Assembly: GCA_028277325.1 (NCBI GenBank)
Contig: JANQGL010000444.1
Coordinates: forward strand, 1 to 8,359
Reading direction: 5' to 3'
Length of the DNA stretch: 8,359 nucleotides
From: Magnetospira sp.
GTDB lineage: Bacteria > Pseudomonadota > Alphaproteobacteria > Rhodospirillales > Magnetospiraceae
Positions 1-6,396 of the stretch are shown one piece after another (position 1 is the stretch's first letter; the number at the start of each line of letters is the position of its first letter). The notes beneath the pieces are model-generated. The model was not told the DNA's origin, searched no databases, and saw only the letters and a program-made list of their open reading frames with translations. Both the position numbers and the translations under genes were made by a program.

Positions 1-613
1 CGACCGTTTCGACCGCCGGCCCGATGTCCCCGGCGGCAGGGGCCGGAGGCGGCGGGCCTTGCGGTTCGAGCGCCATCGGGGGCAGGGCGGGCGGCACCGC
101 GAGGACGTCCGGCGTCGACGGGTCCGGCGGTGGCGGCGGGGTGTCCGCGCCGCGCCCCGGCAGCAGCGCCGCCAGACGGTCGGGGAGCTCCGGCACCAGG
201 TCGACCAGGGGGCGGTTCTGCGACGAGGCGACGAACCAGCCGCCGTAGGCCGCCACGGCCAGCGCGACACCGACCAGGATCACCGCGCCGCCCGGCACGC
301 CATGCTCGGGCACCGGGGTCGGCAGGCGCAGGTTGGCCTGACGGCCGGGGCCCACCTCGTCGCGATAGCGGCGGATCACCTCGTCGGAATCCAGACCCAG
401 ATACTCGGCGTAGGAGCGGATGAATCCGGTGGCGTAGGTGGTTCCGGGCAGGTCCCGGAAGCGGCCGTCCTCGATCGCTTCCAGATAGGGCGTGCGGATA
501 CGCAGGGCACGGGCGACTTCCGGCAGGTCCTCGCCACAGCGCACGCGCGCGGCCCTGAGAAGGGCGCCGATGCCTTGGCCTTGATCGCGTGCGTCTTCCG
601 AGTTGATCTTCAC
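1..613 (-). CDS. RodZ-like helix-turn-helix membrane protein, C-terminus cut by window edge
   Basis: I translated this frame directly; it gives 204 codons without a stop and runs off the left edge. Residues about 14-75 form an N-terminal RodZ-type HTH (HTH_25) domain, with the typical stretches GALLRAARVR, PYLEAIEDGRF and GFIRSYAEYLGL. A basic linker follows, then one hydrophobic segment at about residues 108-130 (AVILVGVALAVAAYGGWFVA) that should be a single membrane helix. After that comes a proline-rich region (a PPPPP run near 159-163, PPPP near 187-190). This order of cytoplasmic HTH, one TM and a Pro-rich periplasmic part is that of RodZ, the MreB-linked cell-shape protein; the C-terminal RodZ domain would lie outside the window. 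The start is a GTG at 613-611. The frame stays open further upstream without an ATG, and the Shine-Dalgarno is weak, so the start is uncertain by some codons. It follows ptsP on the same strand after 176 bp. In related genomes I would expect ispG next, which cannot be seen here. Confidence 0.82.
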   Translation of the reverse strand, partial: MKINSEDARDQGQGIGALLRAARVRCGEDLPEVARALRIRTPYLEAIEDGRFRDLPGTTYATGFIRSYAEYLGLDSDEVIRRYRDEVGPGRQANLRLPTPVPEHGVPGGAVILVGVALAVAAYGGWFVASSQNRPLVDLVPELPDRLAALLPGRGADTPPPPPDPSTPDVLAVPPALPPMALEPQGPPPPAPAAGDIGPAVETV

Positions 614-693
614 GTGCGACGTGTCCCGATCCTGACTGTGCGGTTCGCGATGAAGCCCAGACTTTCTTCTATTCGGTAAACCTTTAAGGACCG

Positions 694-721
694 TAAATAG
701 CAAATAATTCGGCTTATCCAA
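694..721 (-). promoter_or_regulatory. Candidate promoter for the RodZ-like gene
   Basis: The 176-bp gap between ptsP and the RodZ-like gene holds an unusually AT-rich patch (about 660-720). On the minus strand TTGGAT (721-716) and TATTTA (699-694) are separated by 16 bp, which fits a sigma70-type promoter with a leader of about 75 nt. A short palindrome CCTT-T-AAGG lies just downstream, at 681-689. The call rests only on element similarity and AT content; readthrough from ptsP is also possible. Confidence 0.35.
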
Positions 722-746
722 AGCGCGGAATCGCCGATCGGGGTGA

Positions 747-776
747 TCAAACGGGTGATTTCGGCCGTCAAACGGG
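747..776. repeat. Nine-base direct repeat spaced 21 bp apart
   Basis: TCAAACGGG occurs at 747-755 and again at 768-776, a start-to-start distance of 21 bp, close to two helical turns. Both copies lie between the ptsP stop and the candidate promoter of the RodZ-like gene. The geometry fits a protein-binding site with two contacts on one DNA face, but two copies of a 9-mer are weak evidence and I cannot name a regulator. No poly-T terminator is visible after ptsP. Confidence 0.4.
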
Positions 777-789
777 GGACGAAACCCGC

Positions 790-3048
790 TCAAATCGCGA
801 TGTCGTGGTCGACCGCGAACGCCTTGATCTGGTTTCTCAGGCTGCTGCTGGTGCCGGCGACGAGGTTGTCCAGGAACGGCGACACCTGCTCAAGACGCAT
901 GCTGCGGATGGTCTCCTTGATCTGCGCCACCGCCGAGGGGGCCACCGAAAGGTGGCGGAACCCGAGACCGACCAGGGCGATCGCGTCGACCGGCCGGGCC
1001 GCCATTTCGCCGCACACCGACACCGGGACCCCGGCCGCGTCGCAGCGTCGCGCCAGGTCGCGCAGGAACCGGAGGCCGGCCGACGACAGCACGTCGTAGC
1101 GCTCGGCCAGCCGCGCGTTGCCGCGATCGGCCGCGTACAGGAACTGGATCAGGTCGTTGCTGCCGACCGACAGGAAATCGATGCGCGGCAGGAGATCGTC
1201 GAGCTGGAACAGCAGGGCCGGGACCTCCAGCATCACCCCGACCCGCAACGGATCGGGCCGCGGCCAGTCCAACCGGGCGGCGCGCTCCAGTTCCATGTCG
1301 AGCAGCCGCCGCAGGGCATCGAGCTCCGCCACCTCGCTGACCATCGGGAACATCAGGCGCAGCTCGCGCGCCGCCGCCGCCCGGATCAACGCGCGGACCT
1401 GCTGGCGCAACAGGGCCGGGCGGTCCAGCGACATGCGCACGGCGCGCCACCCCATCGCCGGGTTCTCTTCGTCGCCGGCGTCCCAGAACGGCAGCAGCTT
1501 GTCGCCGCCGATGTCGAGGGTCCGGAACGCCACCGGCTTGCCGTTCGCCAGGTCGAGCACGCGGCCGTACAGGTTGGCCTGGTCGTCGACCCCGGGCAGG
1601 CTGGGGCGGGCCATGAACGGCACCTCGGTCCGGTAGAGGCCGATCCCGTCGGCCCCGATATCCCGGAAATGGCTCATGTCGGCCAGCAGGCCGGCGTTCA
1701 TCGACAAGGTGATCCGGGTCCCGTTGCGGGTCACCGCCGGCAGGTCGCGCAGGGCGGCCAGTTGCACCTGATGCTGGCGGCGCGCCTCGGCGGCCTCGCG
1801 AAACGCCGTCAGAACGTCCTCCGACGGCCGCACGAACACCTGTCCATGATCGCCGTCGACGATCAGCGGGTCGCCGGTCTCGATGCGGTCGAGCGCGTCG
1901 CGGGCGCGGCCGATCACCGGCACCCCGCAAGCCTTGGCGAGGATCGTCACGTGCGCGGTCGGCGAGCCCTCCTCCAGCACCAGGCCGCGCATCCGGTTGC
2001 GGTCGTAGTCCATCAGCTCGGCCGGCCCCATCGACCGGGCGATCACCACGAACTCGTGGTCGTGGTCCATCTCCGCCGTCGCCCGCACCCCTCCGGTGAG
2101 GTATTGCTGCAGGCGGTTGGCCAGGTCGTCCAGGTCATGGACCCGTTCCCGCAGATAGGGTTCGCTGATCTGGTTCATGCGCGCCCGCAGATCGGACTGC
2201 ACCTTCTGCACCGCCGCCTCGGCGGTCAGGCCGGTGGCCACCGCCTCCTCGATGCGCGACAGCCAGCCGGCGTCCTCGGCGATCATCCGGTAGGTTTCCA
2301 GGATGTCGCGGTGCTCGCCCTCGGTGCTTTCGACCATGTTGTCGAGCGCCCCGTGCATTTCGTCGACCGCCCGCCGGAGGCGCGACAGCTCGCGGTCCGG
2401 GTCGTCCGACACCAGGCGCTCGATCTGGATCCTGGGGCGGTGCAGGACGGCCTGTCCGATACCGATCCCGGCCGCCAGCTTGAGGCCGTCGAGGCGCAGC
2501 GGCAGGATGCCGATGCCGTCGATCTGACGGGTTTCCTCGCGGCTGATCAACTCGCCGCCGGCGACCAGTTCGGCGAGCACCATGGCGACCGTTTCGAGAG
2601 TCTCGATCTCGACGTCCACATAGGCCCGCTGGCCGGTGTTCTGGACCGCGAGGACGCCCATCACGCGGCCGCCGCGCAGGATCGGCACGCCGAGAAAGGA
2701 CCGGTAGATTTCCTCGCCGGTTTCCGGCCGGAACGCGAAACTCGGGTGGTTCCGGGCGTCGCTCAGGGCCAGCGGCCGGGCATGCGCGGCGATGGTGCCG
2801 ACCAGGCCCTCGCCGACCCGGAGCCGGGTGACGTGCACCGCGTCGCGCAGCAGGCCCTCGGTGGCGAACAGTTCCAGCACCTCGCCGGCCCGCATCACGT
2901 AGATCGAGCAGACCTGGGCGTCCAGGCCGGCGGCGATCAGGGTGACCACCTGTTCGAGCTTGTCGTGCGCCGAGCCGCCGCCGGCCATGACGTCGCGCAG
3001 CCGGGCCAGCAGACGCCGCGACCCGGTGTGGCTGGCGTCGACCGACAT
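790..3048 (-). CDS. ptsP: PtsP, PEP-protein phosphotransferase of the nitrogen PTS (EI-Ntr)
   Basis: The 752-residue protein has the full EI-Ntr layout. A GAF domain spans about residues 20-165 (GEGLVG, FLGVPI), followed by the HPr/NPr-binding helical region and swivelling phosphohistidine domain (about 190-400), then the PEP-binding TIM barrel (about 440-735). The phosphorylated histidine is His366 in GSPTAHVTIL; Ala replaces the Ser usual before this His. Barrel motifs include GLYRTE (470-475), DIGGDK (512-517), MLEVPA (606-611), SVGSNDLIQF (627-636) and catalytic Cys679 in VSVCGEM. It autophosphorylates from PEP and passes phosphate to NPr and then EIIA-Ntr in the cytoplasm. In Caulobacter and Sinorhizobium the GAF domain senses glutamine; the same is inferred here. 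The ATG at 3048-3046 lies four bases after the stop of the upstream flavoprotein gene, indicating translational coupling. Length and motifs are complete, so the enzyme should be functional. Confidence 0.97.
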   Translation of the reverse strand: MSVDASHTGSRRLLARLRDVMAGGGSAHDKLEQVVTLIAAGLDAQVCSIYVMRAGEVLELFATEGLLRDAVHVTRLRVGEGLVGTIAAHARPLALSDARNHPSFAFRPETGEEIYRSFLGVPILRGGRVMGVLAVQNTGQRAYVDVEIETLETVAMVLAELVAGGELISREETRQIDGIGILPLRLDGLKLAAGIGIGQAVLHRPRIQIERLVSDDPDRELSRLRRAVDEMHGALDNMVESTEGEHRDILETYRMIAEDAGWLSRIEEAVATGLTAEAAVQKVQSDLRARMNQISEPYLRERVHDLDDLANRLQQYLTGGVRATAEMDHDHEFVVIARSMGPAELMDYDRNRMRGLVLEEGSPTAHVTILAKACGVPVIGRARDALDRIETGDPLIVDGDHGQVFVRPSEDVLTAFREAAEARRQHQVQLAALRDLPAVTRNGTRITLSMNAGLLADMSHFRDIGADGIGLYRTEVPFMARPSLPGVDDQANLYGRVLDLANGKPVAFRTLDIGGDKLLPFWDAGDEENPAMGWRAVRMSLDRPALLRQQVRALIRAAAARELRLMFPMVSEVAELDALRRLLDMELERAARLDWPRPDPLRVGVMLEVPALLFQLDDLLPRIDFLSVGSNDLIQFLYAADRGNARLAERYDVLSSAGLRFLRDLARRCDAAGVPVSVCGEMAARPVDAIALVGLGFRHLSVAPSAVAQIKETIRSMRLEQVSPFLDNLVAGTSSSLRNQIKAFAVDHDIAI

Positions 3049-3052
3049 CCGA

Positions 3053-4084
3053 TCAGGCCCCGTCCCGGGTCCGGTTTTCCAGCGCCGCGAGGGCCTGAGA
3101 GACCAATTCGTCGATGATTTCGGCGGTGGGCTGCTCGCGGGTGACCAGGCCGACGCTCTGGCCGGCCATCAGCGATCCGTATTCCACGTCGCCGTCGATC
3201 ACCGCGCGGCGCAGGGCGCCGGCCCAGAAATGCTCGATTTCCAATTGCGCCGACCTGAGGTCGATCTCGCCGGCATCGAACCGCGCGATCACCTGGCGCT
3301 GCATCTCCATGAAGGCGGCGGTGCCCTTGTTGGTCAGGGCGCGCACCGGAATCACCGGGATGCGCGGGTCGATCTGCACCGTCGGCACCGCGTCGCGGGC
3401 GCCGGCCCTGATGAAGGCGGCCTTGAAGTTGGGGTGCGCGATGGATTCGGTGGCGCACACGAACCGGGTGCCCAACTGCACCCCGGCGGCGCCCATTTCC
3501 AGGTAGCTGACCATGGCCTCGCCGCGCCCGATGCCGCCGGCCACGAACACCGGCACCCCGGTCACCTGGGGCAGGATTTCCTGCGCCAGGACGCCGGTCG
3601 CCACCGGCCCGATGTGGCCGCCCGCCTCGGTGCCCTCGATGATCAGGGCGTCGACTCCGTTGCGGACCAGACGGCGCGCCAGGACCAGGGCCGGGGCGAA
3701 GCAGACCGCCTTGGCGCCGCCGTCCTTGACCCGCTTGATGGCGCCGCCCGGCGGCAGGCCGCCGGCCAGGACCACGTGGCCGACCCGGTGCGCGATGCAG
3801 ACATCGATCAGCGTGTCGAGTTCCGGGTGCAGGGTGATCAGGTTGACCCCGAACGGCTTGTCGGTCAGGGCCCGGGTGGCGGCGATCTCGGCGTCCAGCG
3901 GGCCCGGGCCCATGGAGCCGCAGGCGATCACCCCGAACCCGCCGGCGTTGGAGATGGCGGCCACCAGGTGGCGTTCCGAGACCCAGGACATGGCACCGCC
4001 GAGGATCGCCGTCCGGGTGCCGAGGAACGACCGGCCGCGCGCCCACAGAGCCTCGAGGCGTTCGGCGGCGCGGGACTTGGTCAT
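3053..4084 (-). CDS. Nitronate monooxygenase-like FMN-dependent oxidoreductase
   Basis: The product is 343 residues from the chosen start and belongs to the nitronate monooxygenase / 2-nitropropane dioxygenase family (PF03060), a TIM-barrel FMN fold also found in FabK enoyl-ACP reductases. Visible motifs are the N-terminal ILGGAMSWVSERHLVAAISN, AGGFGVIA (47-54), EGTEAGGHIGP (150-160, containing the conserved His157), the phosphate-binding VAGGIGRGEA (181-190) and GVQLGTRF (201-208). Family members oxidise nitronates or act as NAD(P)H:flavin/quinone reductases; the substrate here cannot be told from sequence. The frame extends upstream to ATGs at 4099 and 4141, both overlapping the end of lysC. 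I prefer ATG 4084-4082 because it sits four bases after the lysC stop, the same junction form as that to ptsP, and gives a family-like N-terminus. No strong Shine-Dalgarno decides the start. It is the middle gene of lysC-this-ptsP; its position between lysC and ptsP has no obvious metabolic reason. Confidence 0.9.
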   Translation of the reverse strand: MTKSRAAERLEALWARGRSFLGTRTAILGGAMSWVSERHLVAAISNAGGFGVIACGSMGPGPLDAEIAATRALTDKPFGVNLITLHPELDTLIDVCIAHRVGHVVLAGGLPPGGAIKRVKDGGAKAVCFAPALVLARRLVRNGVDALIIEGTEAGGHIGPVATGVLAQEILPQVTGVPVFVAGGIGRGEAMVSYLEMGAAGVQLGTRFVCATESIAHPNFKAAFIRAGARDAVPTVQIDPRIPVIPVRALTNKGTAAFMEMQRQVIARFDAGEIDLRSAQLEIEHFWAGALRRAVIDGDVEYGSLMAGQSVGLVTREQPTAEIIDELVSQALAALENRTRDGA

Positions 4085-4088
4085 CGGT

Positions 4089-5315
4089 TCATGCGGCATC
4101 CGAATCCAGTCCGTAGGCCGTGTGCAGGGCGCGCAAGGCAAGCTCGGTGTAGTCCTCGGCGATCAGCACGCTGATCTTGATTTCCGAGGTGGAGATGGCC
4201 TGGATGTTGATTCCCTTCTCGGCCAGCGCCTGGAACATGCGCTGGGCGACGCCGGCATGGCTGCGCATGCCGACCCCGATCACCGAGACCTTCACCACAT
4301 CGGCGTTGGCGATCAGGCGCTCGAAACGCATCCCGGCCTTGTGCGTCTCCAGGACGTCCAGGGCCCGGCGCAACTCGCCTTCCGGCACCGTGAAGGTCAG
4401 GTTGGCGGTCTTGCCGTCCTGCGAGATGTTCTGGATGATCATGTCGACGTTGATGTTGGCCTCGGCCAACGGACCGAACACCGCGCCGGCGACGCCGGGG
4501 CGGTCCTGCAGGCCGGCCACCGTCACCTTCGCCTCGTCGCGGCTGTAGGCGATGCCGCTCACCAGTTCCTGTTCCACGATTTCATCCTCATCCACCACCA
4601 GGGTTCCGGGCCGGTCCTCGAAGGTCGAGCGAACCTGCAGCCGGACCCGGTGTTTCATGGCCATTTCGACCGAACGGGTCTGCAGCACCTTGGCCCCCAG
4701 GGAGGCCATCTCGAACATTTCCTCGTAGGTGATCTTATCAAGCTTCCGGGCCTTGGCAACGATGCGCGGATCGGTTGTGTAAACCCCGTCCACGTCGGTA
4801 TAGATGTCGCAGCGGTCGGCCTTCAGCGCGGCGGCGAGGGCGACGGCGCTGGTGTCGGAGCCGCCGCGGCCCAAGGTGGTGATCCGGCCGTCGGCCGACA
4901 GTCCCTGGAACCCGGGGACCACGGCGACCTCGCCGCGCAGCAGGGCGGCCGTCAGGTCGTCCGCCGCGATGTCCTCGATTCGCGCCTTGGCGTGCACGCC
5001 GTCGGTGCGGATCGGCAGCTGCCAGCCCTGCCACGAGCGGGCCGCGACGCCGATCTCGTGCAGGGCCAGGGAGAGGAGGCCGGTGGTCACCTGCTCGCCG
5101 GTCGACACCACCACGTCGTATTCGCGCGGGTCGGCGTCGGCGGAGATGTCGCGGGTGTGGGCGACCAGCTGGTTGGTCACCCCGGCCATGGCGCTGACCA
5201 CCACCGCGACCCGGTTGCCGGCCTCCACTTCCGCCTTGACCTTGCGCGCCACGTTGCGGATGCGCTCGACATCGCCGACCGAGGTTCCGCCGAATTTCTG
5301 AACGATAATGGCCAT
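4089..5315 (-). CDS. lysC: LysC, aspartate kinase with two C-terminal ACT domains
   Basis: This cytoplasmic enzyme phosphorylates L-aspartate with ATP, the first step towards lysine, threonine, methionine and diaminopimelate. The 408-residue protein has the usual length of a monofunctional aspartokinase. It opens with the nucleotide-binding KFGGTSVGD (7-15), followed by STGEQVTTGL (71-80), GRGGSDTSA (149-157) and the signature YTDVDGVYTTDPRI (172-185). Two regulatory ACT units follow, roughly 265-340 (DRPGVAGAVF, VDMIIQNIS) and 343-408 (VIGVGMRSHAGVAQRMF, INIQAISTSEIKISVLI), so feedback inhibition by lysine and/or threonine is expected. The frame stays open far upstream, across the antisense of ubiG, but the true start is ATG 5315-5313 (MAIIVQKFGG), where family similarity begins; GGGAT/GGA upstream can serve as Shine-Dalgarno. 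It is the first gene of a tight operon and diverges from ubiG. Confidence 0.97.
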   Translation of the reverse strand: MAIIVQKFGGTSVGDVERIRNVARKVKAEVEAGNRVAVVVSAMAGVTNQLVAHTRDISADADPREYDVVVSTGEQVTTGLLSLALHEIGVAARSWQGWQLPIRTDGVHAKARIEDIAADDLTAALLRGEVAVVPGFQGLSADGRITTLGRGGSDTSAVALAAALKADRCDIYTDVDGVYTTDPRIVAKARKLDKITYEEMFEMASLGAKVLQTRSVEMAMKHRVRLQVRSTFEDRPGTLVVDEDEIVEQELVSGIAYSRDEAKVTVAGLQDRPGVAGAVFGPLAEANINVDMIIQNISQDGKTANLTFTVPEGELRRALDVLETHKAGMRFERLIANADVVKVSVIGVGMRSHAGVAQRMFQALAEKGINIQAISTSEIKISVLIAEDYTELALRALHTAYGLDSDAA

Positions 5316-5325
5316 GTCCGATCCC

Positions 5326-5359
5326 AAAAAAATTCCGCGGACCCGTTGCCGGGCGGCGG
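5326..5359 (-). terminator. Attenuator-like hairpin with seven-T run in the lysC leader
   Basis: On the minus strand, 11 bases before the lysC ATG, CCCG-GCAA-CGGG (5353-5342) forms a stem capped by a GNRA-type tetraloop. It can extend through a G-U pair (5354/5341) and an outer CCGC/GCGG pairing (5359-5356 with 5338-5335) around a small internal loop. Two A's and seven consecutive T's follow (5332-5326). Stem plus U-run is the form of an intrinsic terminator, but it stands in front of lysC rather than after a gene, suggesting attenuation or a short leader RNA. The seven-T run is notable in such GC-rich DNA. No folding energy was computed. Confidence 0.5.
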
Positions 5360-5374
5360 CGGCGTATACATACT
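5346..5374 (+). promoter_or_regulatory. Candidate ubiG promoter overlapping the lysC promoter
   Basis: On the plus strand TTGCCG (5346-5351) and CATACT (5369-5374) are 17 bp apart, each matching four of six consensus bases. The -10-like hexamer overlaps that of the lysC promoter, in the AT-rich island around the palindrome GTATAC (5364-5369). The match is weaker than for lysC, but no better plus-strand site is visible in the 147-bp divergent gap. Confidence 0.3.
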
Positions 5375-5395
5375 CTGTGCAATGCCGGGTGGCAA
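5367..5395 (-). promoter_or_regulatory. Candidate lysC promoter
   Basis: On the minus strand TTGCCA (5395-5390) and TATGTA (5372-5367) are separated by exactly 17 bp, a good sigma70-type match and the only AT-rich -10-like site between the two divergent genes apart from the T-run. It predicts a start near 5360 and a leader of about 45 nt. The attenuator-like hairpin would then begin almost at the 5' end of the transcript. Confidence 0.5.
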
Positions 5396-5462
5396 GTCCG
5401 CCCGAGGGTTTCCGTGGCGCGCACCGGCCGATGCCGCGCCCCATCATCCGGGAGAGACCACG

Positions 5463-6218
5463 ATGACCGAAGCCGCCAGCCCCGCCGGCGCCACCACCGC
5501 CAATCCGGAGGAGATCGCCCGTTTCACGGCGATGGCCGAGGCGTGGTGGGACCCGACCGGCAAGTTCGCGCCGCTGCACAAGTTCAATCCCAACCGGATC
5601 GCGTTCATCCGCGACCGGGTGGCGGCCCGGTTCGGGCGCGATCCGCTGGGCGAGCAGCCGCTCGGCGGCCTGGCGCTGCTCGACGTGGGCTGCGGCGGCG
5701 GCCTGCTCAGCGAACCCATGCGCCGCCTCGGGGCCGCGGTGACCGGGATCGACGCCTCGGCCAAGAACGTCGGCATCGCCTCGCTGCACGCCGAGCAGTC
5801 GGGGGTCGACATCGACTACCGCAACGCGCTGCCGGAGGACCTGCTGGCCGAGGGCGCCCGGTACGACGTGGTGCTGAACATGGAGATCGTCGAGCACGTG
5901 GCCGACCTGGGGCTGTTCCTGGAGGTGTCGTCGAATCTCCTCAGGCCGGGCGGGGTGATGTTCGTGGCGACCATCAGCCGGACCCTGAAATCGCTCGCCC
6001 TGGCCAAGGTGGGGGCGGAATACGTGCTGCGCTGGCTGCCGGCCGGCACCCACGACTGGCGCAAGTTCGTGCGGCCGTCGGAACTGGCGGCCGGCCTGCG
6101 CCCGCACGGGGTGGCGGTCCGCGAACTGAAGGGCATGACCTTCCGTCCGCTGGCCAACCGCTGGGACGTCACCGACGACCTGGACGTCAACTATCTCGCC
6201 TACTGCGAGAAGGACTGA
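5463..6218 (+). CDS. ubiG: UbiG, ubiquinone biosynthesis O-methyltransferase
   Basis: UbiG is an SAM-dependent methyltransferase that carries out both O-methylation steps of ubiquinone synthesis, at the inner face of the membrane. The 251-residue protein matches the family length. Near the N-terminus it has FTAMAEAWWDPTGKFAPLHK (21-40) and FNPNRIAFI (41-49), both typical of UbiG. SAM-binding motif I is ALLDVGCGGGLLSEPM (71-86), followed by VTGIDAS (93-99) carrying the acidic ribose-binding Asp. EIVEHV (141-146) and LLRPGG (159-164) come next. The segment ISRTLKSLALAKVGAEYVLR (171-190) and GTHDWRKFVRPSEL (195-208) correspond to the membrane-interacting and C-terminal UbiG regions. ATG 5463 has a clear GGAGAG Shine-Dalgarno at 5451-5456, six bases upstream. 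It is divergent from lysC, an arrangement known in Alphaproteobacteria. No hairpin with a T-run follows the gene. Confidence 0.96.
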   Translation: MTEAASPAGATTANPEEIARFTAMAEAWWDPTGKFAPLHKFNPNRIAFIRDRVAARFGRDPLGEQPLGGLALLDVGCGGGLLSEPMRRLGAAVTGIDASAKNVGIASLHAEQSGVDIDYRNALPEDLLAEGARYDVVLNMEIVEHVADLGLFLEVSSNLLRPGGVMFVATISRTLKSLALAKVGAEYVLRWLPAGTHDWRKFVRPSELAAGLRPHGVAVRELKGMTFRPLANRWDVTDDLDVNYLAYCEKD

Positions 6219-6323
6219 CCGCGCAGGGCGGCCCCGGGCCTCGCCGTTCGTCGAATTCGGGAGACGGGGGCGCGGAAGCGCGGTCACAAGCGCCTCAGCC
6301 GGACCCGGCCGGTGTCGTGGCGC

Positions 6324-6352
6324 TTGATCCGGTGCCGGCAAGCGTCTATGAA
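6324..6352 (+). promoter_or_regulatory. Candidate fabD promoter
   Basis: In the 178-bp gap between ubiG and fabD, TTGATC (6324-6329) and TATGAA (6347-6352) are separated by exactly 17 bp. This suggests that fabD has its own promoter, with a start near 6359 and a leader of about 38 nt. The rest of the gap is GC-rich; a GCGC-GGAA-GCGC mini-hairpin (about 6270-6281) has no T-run. Confidence 0.45.
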
Positions 6353-6381
6353 CCGGTTTCCGGATTCGACGCAGGTCCAGC

Positions 6382-6388
6382 AGGGGGG
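6382..6388 (+). promoter_or_regulatory. Ribosome binding site deciding the fabD start
   Basis: AGGGGGG lies eight bases before ATG 6397. The alternative in-frame GTG at 6388 overlaps this G-run and has no spaced site of its own, so the ATG is preferred. Confidence 0.6.
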
Positions 6389-6396
6389 TGCCGAAC

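Noticed and set aside
24..679. Plus-strand open frames over the left end
   Set aside because: They are shadows of the RodZ-like gene on the minus strand, which shows an HTH domain, a TM helix and a proline-rich tail in the expected order.
766..789. Possible terminator after ptsP (CCGT-TTG-ACGG on the minus strand)
   Set aside because: The stem has only four pairs and no T-run, so it is too weak to call.
805..3117. A 770-codon open frame on the plus strand opposite ptsP
   Set aside because: Its frame mirrors the real ptsP codons in very GC-rich DNA. The translation is low-complexity (rich in R, H, G, Q, D) with no recognisable domain, whereas the minus strand encodes a complete EI-Ntr.
5177..5395. 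Leader-peptide-like frame starting at TTG 5395 before lysC
   Set aside because: It runs through the lysC start in another frame, lacks a run of lysine, threonine or methionine codons, and its first codon lies in the proposed -35 element.
3513..6218. A 901-codon plus-strand frame ending in ubiG
   Set aside because: Only the last 251 codons look like a protein. The rest is antisense to lysC and the flavoprotein gene, and ATG 5463 has a proper Shine-Dalgarno.
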